Shown piece after piece: positions 11,100-22,471 of a DNA stretch of 64,000 nucleotides. The stretch covers positions 61,067,701 through 61,131,700 of the forward strand of contig CM060181.1 of assembly GCA_030549775.1 (NCBI GenBank), written 5' to 3'. Under the pieces are notes generated by a model. The model was not told where the DNA came from and ran no database searches. It saw nothing but the letters and a program-made list of their open reading frames with translations. Each line of letters starts with the position of its first letter. Position 1 is the first letter of the stretch. A program made the translations under genes and the position numbers. Source of the DNA: Tamarix chinensis. Its lineage: Eukaryota > Streptophyta > Magnoliopsida > Caryophyllales > Tamaricaceae.

Positions 11100-12290
11100 T
11101 TAATATTTTATATAGTGAGTGTATTTTAGTAAAAGTGGTATAATAAGGGAAAAATGGTAAATTATAAGAGTAATGCGGAAAAAATGGGAAATAAACAAAT
11201 AAGAAGGGCATTTTAGTAATTTTACATGGAGAGGGAATAACTTGGTAATTTTTGGGTGAAAGAAAGTATTTTGGTGAATTAAATATATTGAAATGATAAT
11301 TGTGGTAATTTGGTACAAATGAAGGGAAAATGGTAATTTAAACAAGTAGAAGTATGAATTACTAAATTGGAAGGGCATTTTGGTAATTTAATAAAGAGAA
11401 GGGTAAAATGGTATTTTGGTACAAAGGAAAGGTGAAATGGTAATTTAATAAAGTAGAACGGTAAAATGGTAAATTGGTGTAAAGGAAGGGTGAAATGGTA
11501 ATTTAATAAAGTAGAAAGGGAAGGGTGAAATGGTAATTTAATAAAGTAGAAGGGTAAAATGGTAAATTTGTATGAAGGGAGGGTGAAATGGTAATTTAAT
11601 AACGTAGAAGGGTAAAATGGTAAATTGGTATAAAGGAAGGGTGTTTTGGTAATTTGTAGAAAGAGGGGCAAATGGTAAATATAATAATGAAGAGGGGGCA
11701 AAATGGTAATTATAATAATGAAGAAGGGCAATTTGGTAATTTAACCAACTAAAAGGGTAATTCGGTAATTATAATAATGAAGAAGGCCGATTTGATAATT
11801 TAACCGACTAAAAGGGCAATTCAATAATTATAATAATGAAGAAGGCCGATTTGGTAATTTAACCAACTAAAAAGGTAATTTGGTAATTATAATAATGAAG
11901 AAGGCCAATTTGGTAATCTAACCAACCAAGTGGGAAATCTAACAAGTGTAACAAATATAAAGGGTCAGTGGTGACTTAATGGGCCTAAGGGTAATTTAGT
12001 AATTTAGATAAGTATAAAGGGGTAATATGGTAATTTAACCCACCAGAAGGGTAAATTGGTAACTTAACAAGTATAAGGGGTAAAGTTGGAGATTTAATAT
12101 GGAGCATAATTTGGTAACCTAACATGAGTAAGGGACAATTTGGTAATTATACAACATGGAGGGTAATATGATAATTTGTCAAGTAAAGAGGAATGACTTA
12201 ATAATTATACAAGTAAGGGGTATTTTGGTAATTTTGTAGAGATGATAGGGGCAAATTGGTAATTCCTATCTAACATGTTCATGGGTTAAC
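11100..12290 (+). repeat. GGTAATTT minisatellite array of the giant LTR
   Basis: About 1.2 kb is built from degenerate short units ending in TGGTAATTT. Higher-order units include GGGTGAAATGGTAATTTAAT (near 11430-11620) and TAATAATGAAGAAGGCCGAT (near 11680-11910). The inverted LTR copy carries the matching ATTACCAAA/TTACCATTTTACC array at about 29990-30900, so the array is older than either insertion. A 150-codon minus-strand frame here is a repeat translation (YHFTLPS-like) and not a gene. Confidence 0.8.
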
Positions 12291-13194
12291 AGAGTCTCAT
12301 AATAAGACTCAAGTAATATTTAATAGTAAGATAAGGGTATTTGATAATTAGTAAGTATCACAAGAACATGGCCTGACTTGGGATTGGATGGATAATTAAA
12401 GTTGTGGTATGATGTTACTCTTATATTCATAAAGGAGGTGTCTTAATCATTAATCATGCACGGCATTATGTGTTGGGTGTGAATTAAGGGCATGTTAGGG
12501 TTATGTGTTCCATGATCCTTCGATGTGAATTGACCAAACTCTAAGATTGTATTGTGATTATGATATGATAACTCCTATGGTATGTGAACAAATGGAAACG
12601 AATTCTGAATTGGCATTAGATATGATAATAATGGCCTTAGTGATTTCTTTAGGTTATCATGGATAATTGTATAAATAAGGATTACTTAATGATATCATAA
12701 ACAAATAGAAGTGAATAAGTATGTGGTTGTTGTACTTCTCGTGATCACCTTAATTAAGATACTAATAATTAAAGTGGAAGACCTTGAGATCGGGAATGGT
12801 AGCTATTTAGAGGACACTACCCTAAAGACATGATTTAGCCTATGATTATTTTGGTATATACTAGTGTGCCTTATTGTCCCACCCAGGCCTTACATCTTAC
12901 TTTATCTAGCTCTACGGACCTATTTAGGAGTTATGCATAATTATGGATTAGGTGTCCTTGTCGGTAGGGTGTTGTGTAGCTTATATGCATTAGTATGACC
13001 AAGGTATATTTTTTACCTTAGGTTGATGGTTGAAGGTTGAAGGGTATTGAGTTACTTGTATGCGCCGGTATGACGGTTATACCTTCGCATCTCCAAATTC
13101 TTGATCTCTCCCTCGAGGCAAATAAATGAAGTTGTTGTGCTAATTAAAAGGAAAAACACTAATCATGTCAAGTGAAAGACGATTGAGCTAGTCC

Positions 13195-13515
13195 TAGATA
13201 GATTATATATGCATACTGGTCTATCGATTATAATAGTGGCCCAGGAGCATTTTACCCTGGAAGATGTATATGTGTATTCCGGTCCACTGGGTATAATAGT
13301 GGGGTTCCAAGCTCAATAAACCAAATCTTGTAAAAGTACTAATCATATATAGTGGAACACCATGTGAATCGGGGCCAGACCGATCCACCAACGATAATAG
13401 TGGCCAGGAGTATTCTGCCTTAGAGACCGATCCACCAACGAATAATAGTGGTCAGGTGCATGTTGTTCTGTCTATTTCCGGTCCACCGGCTATAAATAGT
13501 GGGGTTCTCACACTC
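13195..13515 (+). repeat. Box-repeat cluster in giant LTR
   Basis: Four to five units contain TATAATAGTGG and CCAGGAGCATT. The last reads TTCCGGTCCACCGGCTATAA, then a GTGGGGTTCTC tail. The cluster is the same type and in the same relative LTR position as 1540-1870 and 50500-50870. Confidence 0.75.
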
Positions 13516-14242
13516 ACATGGGTGTAAATCAAAAGATGACGGTTGAATAATGATTAATTAATGGCTTAAGGCCCAAAAATATTGATTTCTTGTTATAATT
13601 TATTGATATGACTTGAGTTGGCATCAATGTTTGTCCCTACTTGGGTACGTGATGAACTTGCTAAGTATATGGATTTGTGTTATGCATTTCTTATTGTATG
13701 AGATGTGCCTTGTGTATTAGCCATGTGTTATCATTCTACATAGTTTTTGTATCATGTGTTGCATTCCGGGCCTACCTTTCAGTGTGGTTTAAAGGCTTAC
13801 TCAGTACCATAGTACTGAAAGGTTCCCTCCGTGAGTCCCTGCCTATTCAATAGGCAGTGTCTTTTGCAGATCTATTGCAGGTGTTATTCAAGTGGGTAAC
13901 AGGAAATAATGTAAGGATTATCAAGAAACTTTTAGGGTTTCACCCTTTCGCCTTGTTATTCTTGGTTTAAATGTAATTTGTATTATTGTAACCACCAATG
14001 ATAGATTCTATTCTTGTAACAAAACTTTTTGTGCTATTCTGATTTAAATAAAATTTGAATTCAGGCAAATTATATTTCATTATTTTAGCCTTACTACTTG
14101 GTACTAGAATGGTAGGGGAAAATCGATCTAATACTAAGTGTGGTGGTAATATCCCCGAAATTTACAATTTTATTTTCTTTTATTCTACTATTTCTTTTAA
14201 ATAAAACAAAATTTTTCAATAATAAATTTTGGGAGTGTTACA

Positions 14243-15078
14243 GTCAGGTATTATAAATATGCCTTCTCATACATACATTTCCTTCAAAAAAATTTTGAAG
14301 AAGCGGTATGATTTGTCATGGCTTTACGTTAGCTGTAATAAGTTCATCAACAAATTAAACTTAATTTTCTGTCAACTTACCAAGAACAGTATGCCATTAG
14401 TCATAATTTACTAATTTGTGATTGTGTGTCACGTTCCTAACTACTACTTGCCATCCACCTTTATTATTTTTAACACCAATAATAAAAAAAATGGATAATA
14501 AATCTTTTTAAAACATGTATTACGTGCACCTTCGGTATCTGAAGATCTAGTACGGACGTACGTTCCACTTCATTCACATCTTATCAAGACTCTACCTACT
14601 CTTATACGATTTTCTTTTCTAGAACCTTTGATAATCAAAATTATATTATGAGTTCTACCTATTTTTTTTAACCCATATCACAAGTTCTTTACGATAAGAA
14701 AATATTTATTCTATTATAAAAAAATTTTAATAATCTTGAGTCGTAAAATTTGTATTATCCATATCCTGAAACAAAAAAGAATTTACCATAATAATATAAT
14801 AAAAAGCAGTATTAATTTCACCAAACCAAATTCGTCGATGCAATTTACAATACTAAAAAAATAAATTTTACCTCTTTGTCTAAATTATAATTAATATTGG
14901 AAGAATCCATTTGTATATCTTTTGTGTATCTATAGATTGTTGGTATTGTAAATCTATCATCATAGTATAATGTGGTTGTGAGCCTATCTTCGTAGTTCAT
15001 CGGAATTTCAAACTCATCGTAGTTTGTCAGAGTTCCAAACTCATCGTAGTTTGAATAACTTTCAAATTTATTATTCAT
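14243..15078 (-). pseudogene. MULE transposase/OTU gene, N-terminal part (copy 1)
   Basis: This is the continuation of the gene interrupted at 8929. A start at 15078 opens a 77-codon frame with Asp/Tyr-rich internal repeats (NYDEFGTLTNYDEFEIPMNY), which match 24390-24510 of copy 2. Between 14243 and about 14480 the sequence matches 25010-25230 of copy 2, which encodes a zinc-binding/helical region before the MULE core (ANLKP...IPLLQK, MRRCIYNARHKLR in copy 2). Stops and shifts occur throughout. The start choice follows the conserved repeat block and is otherwise uncertain. Confidence 0.6.
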
Positions 15079-15664
15079 TGTAAGTGTTTAAAAAAAATTA
15101 TAAAATTTCATCTGAAGATTCAACAAAGACTTTCTACCATGATGAAAAAAATGATAAAGTTGTTCATTTATGTATAAGGGTTTGGATAATAGAAATCAAA
15201 ATAAACATACACATACCTACATCATGCTCTATATTTCTGATATAATTTTTTTTGTGCCCTACTTCGACCATAACCACATATGTAGATAAATTTTTATAGA
15301 GAAATAGTTAATGTATATAATTGTGTACAATAATTTTAACATGAAAAGATACGCGGTAAAATATTTATCGAGAACGAAAAAGGTCACCGCTTATCTATGA
15401 AGGATAAAGATAAAAGATACGATAGAATTTCTATATCTATATATAATTTATATATTTTACATATATTTATATTAGATATAATCTAGATATCAATAGAAAT
15501 AGAATATGGATTATTATATATCTTTATTTATAAATAATTTAAATTAGATAAAAATAAAAATAAATAAATATTTATAGTAAGAATGGTAAAATTTGTCCGT
15601 GATGGAGGGTGGGAACAGTAAAATTTGCTTGTGGTTTGGGTAGAGAATGACAACTATTATTGGT
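15079..15664. other. MULE copy 1 outer region, AT-rich, no gene
   Basis: Part of it (15100-15180) matches the complement of 24270-24330 in copy 2 (AACAAAGACTT block), consistent with a MULE 5' non-coding region. At 15587-15664 short GGTAAAATTTG-like units appear. No coding sequence and no clear terminal inverted repeat are seen. Confidence 0.4.
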
Positions 15665-16625
15665 GATGGAGGTAGGAAAATGGCAAAAATTACTGATTGT
15701 GAGAGGGTACAATTACTAACTTTTTTTTCATGGAGTAAAAATTCAAACTCAAAAACCCTTTATATTTTGGTACTATTTTTTTTAAGAAGCATCTTTTTGT
15801 CCATTATTTAGTGGAGAGAAGATATGGATTGATTAATCAAGTCAATGGAAAAAAAGTTCTAATTATGCTTTCAAATGATGAAAAAATAAGGGTGTATATG
15901 ATAAATAATCTATTAAAATAAAGATAAAGCAAAATGATAAACATCGCAACGATCTGTGAAAGTATTTTGGCCCTTAATAATTAAGTTTCAATTAATTTTA
16001 TTAAAGGTTCTTCTAAAGTTTAGCGTGTTTAATTTTTTTAAAATGTTGAAAAAGCCGATGGTAGCTATAATTAAATAATGAGCCAAATAAATATATATAT
16101 CCTTAATTTGAGTTTCGGATAGAAAAAATTAATTTGAGATCCACTTTAATAAAATTAATAGAATAAAAATTAATATAATTATAAAGTATTTAATTTTAAA
16201 TATAAAATATTATATATATATATATAATTATATTAATATAGATATTTATTTATATAAAAATATACAGATAATATTATATATATATATATATATATAAATT
16301 AAATACTAAAAAATATAATCTAAATACCAAATAAATTATACAACTTTAAATAATTTAATTAAATTAAATTTTAAAATAATTTTTTCTTCGAGATATGACC
16401 CTTACCCATAAAAAACAAAACGCAGTCACTTTCCACGTCTCACCTAACCTCATACATACAGATACAGGTTGCATCAAATTACACGCATTGCTGGAACATC
16501 ACGTCAAAAGATTCAAAAACTACGAAATAATAAAACAATTTAAGAATAATAAAGTTTATTTTGGTACAATTGACTTAATGTACTATTCATGGTATTTAAT
16601 AAATGGAAACAGATTTTCTAGCAAA
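15665..16625. repeat. Duplicated non-coding segment, copy A (left half)
   Basis: It matches 22472-23440 in direct orientation, with shared blocks such as AGTGGAGAGAAGA, TATTTTGGCCCTTAATAATT, and GCATTGCTGGAACATCACGT versus GCATTGTTGGAAAGTCACGT. No coding sequence is recognised. The segment continues after an inserted element at 19082. Together with 19166-19645 it is the uninterrupted form of the site that received MULE copy 2. Confidence 0.75.
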
Positions 16626-19081
16626 AGTTGATCTGATCCGTCTAATTTGGTCCGATTTGATCTAAGCGAAATCCGATCTAATAAGATCCAAAAAATTTAG
16701 CAATCTAATTCAATCCAGACCCTATCCGACATTGACCCAACCTGGTAATGACCCGATAAAAATAAATGTGACCCGATCTCAACCCATGACCAGTCATTGA
16801 TCCGATCCGACCTGACATTAACCCAACCCGCTTCGACCTGACCTGGAGTCGACCCGACCCAAAGTTGACCCGACCCGACATTTACTCGATCTGACCAGAT
16901 ATTGACCCGACAAGATATCAAAATCTATTATAATAATAATAAATTACACATATGTTATTATTCATTTAAAAATTTTAAAAATATAGTATTTTATAAAGTA
17001 ATTTCCAAAAAGTCTTTTAATACATCCAAAATATAATATTGTCAAAACTTATAAATATCTTTATTATTTACCTTTGTAAAAAAAATACATATAATAATCT
17101 TATTTTATTTATCTTTACTAGTAATCTTCTGATTGTATCTAATATATACAATGTAATAAATGATAATTATACATTGTATAGTATTGTTATGCTCACCTTT
17201 ATTTTATAAAATTATCCTTTTTTAAAGTAATTAAATATTTTAAGTAATTAAATAAATATAATATATGATAAAAATCTAATATTTTTACTTGTAAACTTTA
17301 TAAATATTTAAAGCAATCAAATATAATATTATTAAAACTTATAAATATCTTTATTATTTATCTTTATAACAATAAAACACATATAATATTCTTATTTCAT
17401 TTATCTTTACTAGTAATTTTATGATTGTGTCTAATATTTACAATGTAATAAATAATAATTATATATTGTATAGTCATGTTATGCTCACCTTTATTTTATA
17501 AAATTTTTTTTTTAAAGTAATCAAATATTTTAAGTAATCAAATAAATATAATATATGATAAACATCTAACATTTTTACTTATAAAATTTATAAATATTTT
17601 AAGCTATCAAATATAATTTTGTTAAAACTTATAAACTTCTTTATTATTTACTTTTGTCAAAATAAAACACATATAATATTCTTATTTTATTTATCTTTAC
17701 TAGTAATATTATGATTGTTTCTAATATTTACAATGTAATAAATAATAATTATACATTATATAGTCATGCCTATGCTCACCTTTATTTTATAAAATTATAT
17801 TTTTTTTAAGTAATCAATTAAACATAATATATGATAAACATCTAATATTTTTACTTGTAAAATTTATAAATATTTTAAGCAATCAAATATAATATTGTTA
17901 AAACTTATAAATATCTTTATTATTTATCTTTGTAAAAATAAAACACATATAATATTCTTATTTTATTTTTATTTACTAGTAATTTTATAATTGACTCTAA
18001 TATTTACAATGTAATAAATGATAAATATACATTGTATAGTCATGCCTATGCTCACTTTTATTTTATAAAATTATGTTTTTTAAGTAATCAAATATTTTAT
18101 GAAATCAAATAAATATAATATATCATAAATATATAATATTTTTACTTGTAAAGTTTATAAATATTTTAAACAATCAAATATAATACTATTAAAACTTATA
18201 AATATCTTTATTATTTACTTTTGTAAAAATAAAATACATATAATATTCTTATTTCATTTATCTGTACAAGTAATTTTATGATTGTCTTTAATATTTATAA
18301 TGTAATAAATGATAATTATATATTGTATAGTCTTGTTTTGAACATCTTTATTTTATAAAATTATCTTTTTTTAGTAATTAAATATTTTAATTTATCAAAT
18401 AAATCATAATAAATGATAAATATCTTTGTTAGATTCAATGATCCAATATTTTTTATTATTAAAATTTATAAATATCTTTACTATTTATTTGTGAAAATAA
18501 AGTACATTTAATATTCTTAATTCTTTTATCCGTAATAGTAATCTTATAATTTTCTCTAATATTTACGATTTATGAAATGATAATTGCCTGGATTCGAATT
18601 TGACTCAATCCGTCAAAACTCGACCTGACCCAACATATTAAGTTAACCCGTTACTACTCAAATCCAACCAGTCAAATTGTACGAAATGACCGCACCCATC
18701 AACTTAACTTGAAACAATACGGACACAGTGGAACCAACCCGTCATATTGTACGAAATGACCCAAACAGGTCAAAGCTACCTACTCATGTGAACCAAAAAA
18801 TGACCCGAAACTAACCCGCCCCTACCAATCAAGTTAAGCCGAAATTACCTGAATCTGAAATTTCTTAACCTGAACCCGACCAGATCTGATCCGACAAATT
18901 AAATCGAAATAAACAGAACTGAAATAACCCGATCCGAAACCGACTCGACCCAAATAAGGCAATGACCCAAAATGACCCGAACCTAAAATAATCCGTCCTG
19001 ATCTATAACTGACCCGCAAAAATCAAATAATCCAAAATAACCCGACCCGAACCCGACCCACCCGATCCGATTGCTACCTCT
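16626..19081. mobile_element. Inserted element with GACCCGACC-rich ends and tandem-repeat core; possibly hAT-like
   Basis: Presence/absence is shown by comparison with 22472-23545, where the flanks (ACAGATTTTCT... and ...CAATACC(G/A)AGTTGA) lie next to each other. The left subterminal part (16640-16915) and right part (18590-19070) both carry degenerate GACCCGACC repeats on the same strand. The right tip on the complement reads CAGTAGAGGTAGCAATCGG, which resembles the tips of some plant hAT elements. The left tip is only weakly similar (TAGCAAAAGTTGATCTGATC). No transposase is present, so it is non-autonomous. The class is uncertain; the insertion itself is well supported. Confidence 0.5.
16940..18570 (+). 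repeat. ~285-bp AT-rich tandem repeat, about six copies
   Basis: The marker CTTTATTATTTA recurs near 17059, 17351, 17640, 17916, 18205 and (variant) 18477, giving spacings of about 272-292 bp. Each unit also has TAATATTCTTATTT, TTTACTAGTAAT, AATATTTACAATGTAATAAA and TGCTCACCTTTATTTTATAA. Copies are clearly diverged, and the array forms the core of the inserted element. Confidence 0.8.
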
Positions 19082-19645
19082 ACTGCTCAATACCGAGTTG
19101 ATATTAAGAAACAGAGAATAGTTTGGCCCCTAGTGCTCGGATGAGGTGCCGTGCGTTTCGGTGTTTAAGAAAATTTTAAATACTGAATTAGATACATACT
19201 CTAATGTTACTAGAATTATCGTTTGGCCCTGATAGTATAACTTAATTGGGTGGTGATATTTTCAAACTTAGCTGTATTCAACATCTACACTTCACGTTTC
19301 CTTTAATATTTTAAAATTAAATTCAACACTATTCAATACAATATATATTTCTAGACTCCTGCATCATATTTTAGTTCTAATATAAATTATGGTGAAGCTT
19401 TGCTTAGGATGACCGAAGGAAAAATGTGTCAGTCTATGCCATGGCTTTCGTGCGAGGTATTTAACATGGAAAAATTCGTCCTCCGAATAGTACTAATTTT
19501 GAACTTAAATAAAGACTCCACCATGATGATCCATTTGGATCCAAATATTCTAAAGAAGAATAAAATAGAAAGATTATTTTTTCTACCTCTATTATCTCTA
19601 TATCAAACATTACATAATTTGATAATAAATATTACAATAATATAA
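19082..19645. repeat. Duplicated non-coding segment, copy A (right half; empty MULE site)
   Basis: 19082-19165 matches 23455-23540, and 19166-19645 matches 47363-47838 (shared ATTAGATACATACTCTAATG, GTATAACTTAATTGGGTGG and CCATGGCTTTCGTGC). At about 19165-19175 the two halves are contiguous here, whereas in copy B they are separated by about 23.8 kb of MULE copy 2 and nested elements. An 81-codon frame at 19400-19645 has no recognisable domain, and its counterpart at 47588-47838 is broken. Confidence 0.75.
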
Positions 19646-20029
19646 TTATAAGTGGATGAAAATGAATGATTTTTTTATTAAGATTATTTTTCTACAATGA
19701 GTCATTAATAAATTATACATGAAGGTGGCTACCAATCACTTGTTAGTGACCTCTCTTTGAGACCAAGGGTTAGACATCCGTAATAATAATATAGTTCTAG
19801 TATAAAAATAATAACCAATAGGTAACAAGGAACTAAAGCATCATTGGCGGTGCTGTATTATAATCAAACCCATAGGTCACAATTTGCATTACAAGATTTT
19901 CTACAAGAAACTCCATGACATCTAGATCATGGCAAGGACTTATGAACTGATTAATCTTGGGCTTGAATGCTCGTAATTCCTCACATTTTTATAAACTAGT
20001 TGAATGAGAATTTGTACAAATTTTTGGGC
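19646..20029. other. No gene or repeat recognised
   Basis: AT-rich sequence with no coding frame, repeat or element end that I can identify. Confidence 0.4.
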
Positions 20030-21780
20030 CCTTGATTTTGATTTTTATGTTTTTATTTGGTTTGGAACAAAGTTTGATTTGGAATCATGTTAAAAAATAG
20101 AATTTATTGAGTTTTATACCCAAACCAATCGATTGGTTCCATGAACCGATTGGCTAGTTTGTCGTTTCAATAAAATTAGTTTTTTTTTTGACAAAATCGA
20201 TTGACTAGTTGGAGGAAAACTAATTGACTGATGGTAGAACAATCGATTGGTTGACCCAAACGAATCCACTAGTTTGTTGAGCTGGGCATATTTTTTGAGT
20301 AATTTTTTTTTTGAAAAAATTCTTACACTAAAATAGAACCTTACTAACCCATGTTGATTGTCCCTAAGAGATTCCTAACTATTTTCAAGATACATTTAAC
20401 CCGAAATATTGCTTTGATTTATTTTGGAGGCTGATTGAGACAAATGAGGGAGAGAAATGATCTCAGCCATCTTCTTCTTCTTCCTTTCTCCTCTTCCTCA
20501 TTCTGAGGTCGAATGCTTTAATATCAAGCATGCTTCTGAGTAGTTGGAATATTTCTTCTACACAGACCTCCCATTTCTTCATTCATGTATACTAATTGTA
20601 GCTCGTTTGATCTGAGTTCCCTAGAGTTACCATTTGAGCTCTAGAGAAGAGGTCACCAAATCCCGAAAAAATTCACCCGTTCCGATCAAATTTAAATGGT
20701 CAATAGCAGGGTTTTGAGTTGATTTTCGAACCCTTTGTGCTTTCCTTCGATTGGTTAGCTATAAATAGCCCCACTCATCCCTACATTTTAATTTCTTTCA
20801 GCCACCAAAAATTCTCTATGTTTTTGCATCCTCCTCTTTTCTATTCCAACCTTCGAGCCTTGCCAACCTAATCTCTCATACTCTTTTGATCATGTCTCTA
20901 GCTCTTTCTTATTTCAATTGTTAAGCAAGGCGGAGTTAGTTTTTGGAAAAATATTGAGTGGTCAAGTTGAGGTTTTATCTATTTTGTCTCTGGAGTATGT
21001 TCTTATTTCTTTCTATTTTCTTTTTTGAAATTTGATGAGATTTTTGGTATAATATCTTAGTTAAGATTTTAGTTTTTAAGGTTTTAAAAGTTAAAGCTTT
21101 CACAAGTTGGAATTTCTATTTTTAAGATGATTTAGCCTACATCAAGTAAGTGGTTCTTACTTTTAAAATGTGTATCGTGTGTTCCAGCTTGATAGATGTG
21201 ATCTTTATATATTTGATGAATATTGGTAGGAAGAAATGTTGTGGTATGTATGATATTCTTGCTTTAATGATAATATTTGGGTAAAAAGCAAGAAAATGAG
21301 TATAAGTAGGCTATGATGATTCCATGATGAGTAATTCATGATAAATTTAGTTGGAATTATGTTGGATCGTGTTGTTATATGTTTTAATGTGGTTAAAAAT
21401 AATTTATATGCAAGAACCTGCATGAATTTTGTAATTTGGTGTTGTATTCGAGCAAACTAATCAACAAGTTCCTAGAATTATCAACTGATTGACCCAACCC
21501 ATTAACTGGTACACCTATAAAGACCTTGATCTTACTATTTACTTAAACTTATCTATTGGTTTGACAAAAATGATCAATTGGTCAATGAATAGTCAATTGG
21601 TTTGTCCAAACCAATTGATCAGTTTGAAGAAATCTAGGCCTGGTTGAGTTAAATTGATCAACTTATTTGTGTGACTGACCGACTGGTTGGGCCATATAGA
21701 TCGATTGGTTTGCATGATTTGTTTTCTTGTGGTTTGCTTATGCTTTAAGGTTATGTTTGGAAGTATACCATGATTATTAA
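20030..21780 (+). repeat. Unassigned repeat-like region with CAATCGATTGG motifs; possible LTR or promoter
   Basis: Two clusters of near-palindromic ACCAATCGATTGG-like motifs (20120-20290 and 21470-21720) flank a stretch with a good TATA box (CTATAAATAGCC at about 20759-20770). A CT-rich leader-like stretch follows at 20790-20910. Such motifs are seen in some plant LTRs, but TG...CA ends and a target duplication were not found. No protein is recognised. Calling it an LTR or promoter is inference. Confidence 0.3.
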
Positions 21781-21899
21781 TGAGATAAAATATAGATTTT
21801 ATAATGGATTAATAGCCTAATTAAAAGATTAAAATGGATCAGATCTTATGGCATGTATTATGAGTAATGTAAAGGTTAAATGGGTACTTCACTTATGAT

Positions 21900-22330
21900 A
21901 AGTGATGACAATGACATAAGAACAATGGAAATCTGTATGGAAGAAATATTTATAAATACAATACGACTTTAAAGATTAACTCAGAATTACAATAACAAAA
22001 TGCAAAGAAAATGATACCTTGTATCAAATAGTCCAAGAAGGCATATGAGTAAATACATCAACCAGATAACATAACTCTTCGCCCAAACCCTTAGTACAGA
22101 TAACAAGTCACTCATCCCCATATAGTGCATCATAAGCTATAAAGTCATCTATTAGGTCTCTAAAGACCTACCAAAAAGGGTTAAGGCTTTTTTCTCGTGG
22201 GAATGAGCAGCACCTATGAAACTGGTGGTCAGTACGCTACGTAATGAGTAAGGTAATAATACTATCGAAGTAGGAAACTAGATAAAACATACAATCACAA
22301 TAGATGATGAATACACATATAGTTTATGAA
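21900..22330 (-). mobile_element. LTR fragment (box-repeat family, 3' part)
   Basis: The block TCGTGGGAATGAGCAGCACC followed by GGTCAGTACGCTACGTAATG (22198-22255) is the reverse complement of the CTCAGTACGTAGCGTACTGA and CCCACGAGTAGA block found near the 3' end of the LTRs at 51040-51100, 2040-2100 and (minus) 35390-35450. No LTR end was seen on either side, so it is a fragment. Confidence 0.5.
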
Positions 22331-22471
22331 AAAGTGTCATAAGGTAAATTACTGGTTTAAATCTCATAATTAGATATAACTATTTTCATTCTTTTATATA
22401 TTTGAATTCAGGAATTCTACTATTCTTAAATCGGAGTAATAGTTTGAAACACCTTCTTAAATTATCGATGC

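Larger units (their letters stand above)
8930..14242 (+). mobile_element. Giant solo LTR, 5313 bp, with 5-bp target-site duplication
   Basis: It starts TGTAATACCCC and ends GGGAGTGTTACA, the expected TG...CA arrangement. It is flanked by GTCAT (8925-8929) and GTCAG (14243-14247), a 5-bp TSD with one mismatch. MULE copy 2 has uninterrupted sequence across this point (AGCTTATGTCGGGCATTAT on its complement), which proves an insertion. No primer-binding site, polypurine tract or pol sequence lies inside. The content is layered: an AT-rich start, a CT-rich tract, an AT-rich middle, a GGTAATTT array, box repeats, and a GTAATATCC-type end. A truncated inverted copy at 27299-33153 has the same order of parts, so this layering is native to the LTR. 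The superfamily (Ty3/gypsy, chromovirus-like) is inferred from the shared LTR ends. Confidence 0.75.
5973..15660. mobile_element. MULE copy 1 (PMD gene and transposase/OTU gene, convergent)
   Basis: This is a composite Mutator-like element. A PMD fragment on + (5973-6400) faces a transposase/SWIM/OTU gene on - (15078 to about 6900). The transposase gene is split by a 5313-bp solo LTR at 8930-14242. Homology to MULE copy 2 holds on both sides of the insertion, so the two halves belong together. The left end was lost when the chromovirus inserted at 5972. The right end is not seen precisely; it lies between 15200 and 15664, where sequence shared with the copy 2 flank begins. No terminal inverted repeat could be recognised for this copy. 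Confidence 0.65.

Noticed and set aside
11279..11731. 150-codon minus-strand frame with repeating YHFTLP/LPFH units
   Set aside because: Translation of the GGTAATTT minisatellite, not a repeat protein gene.
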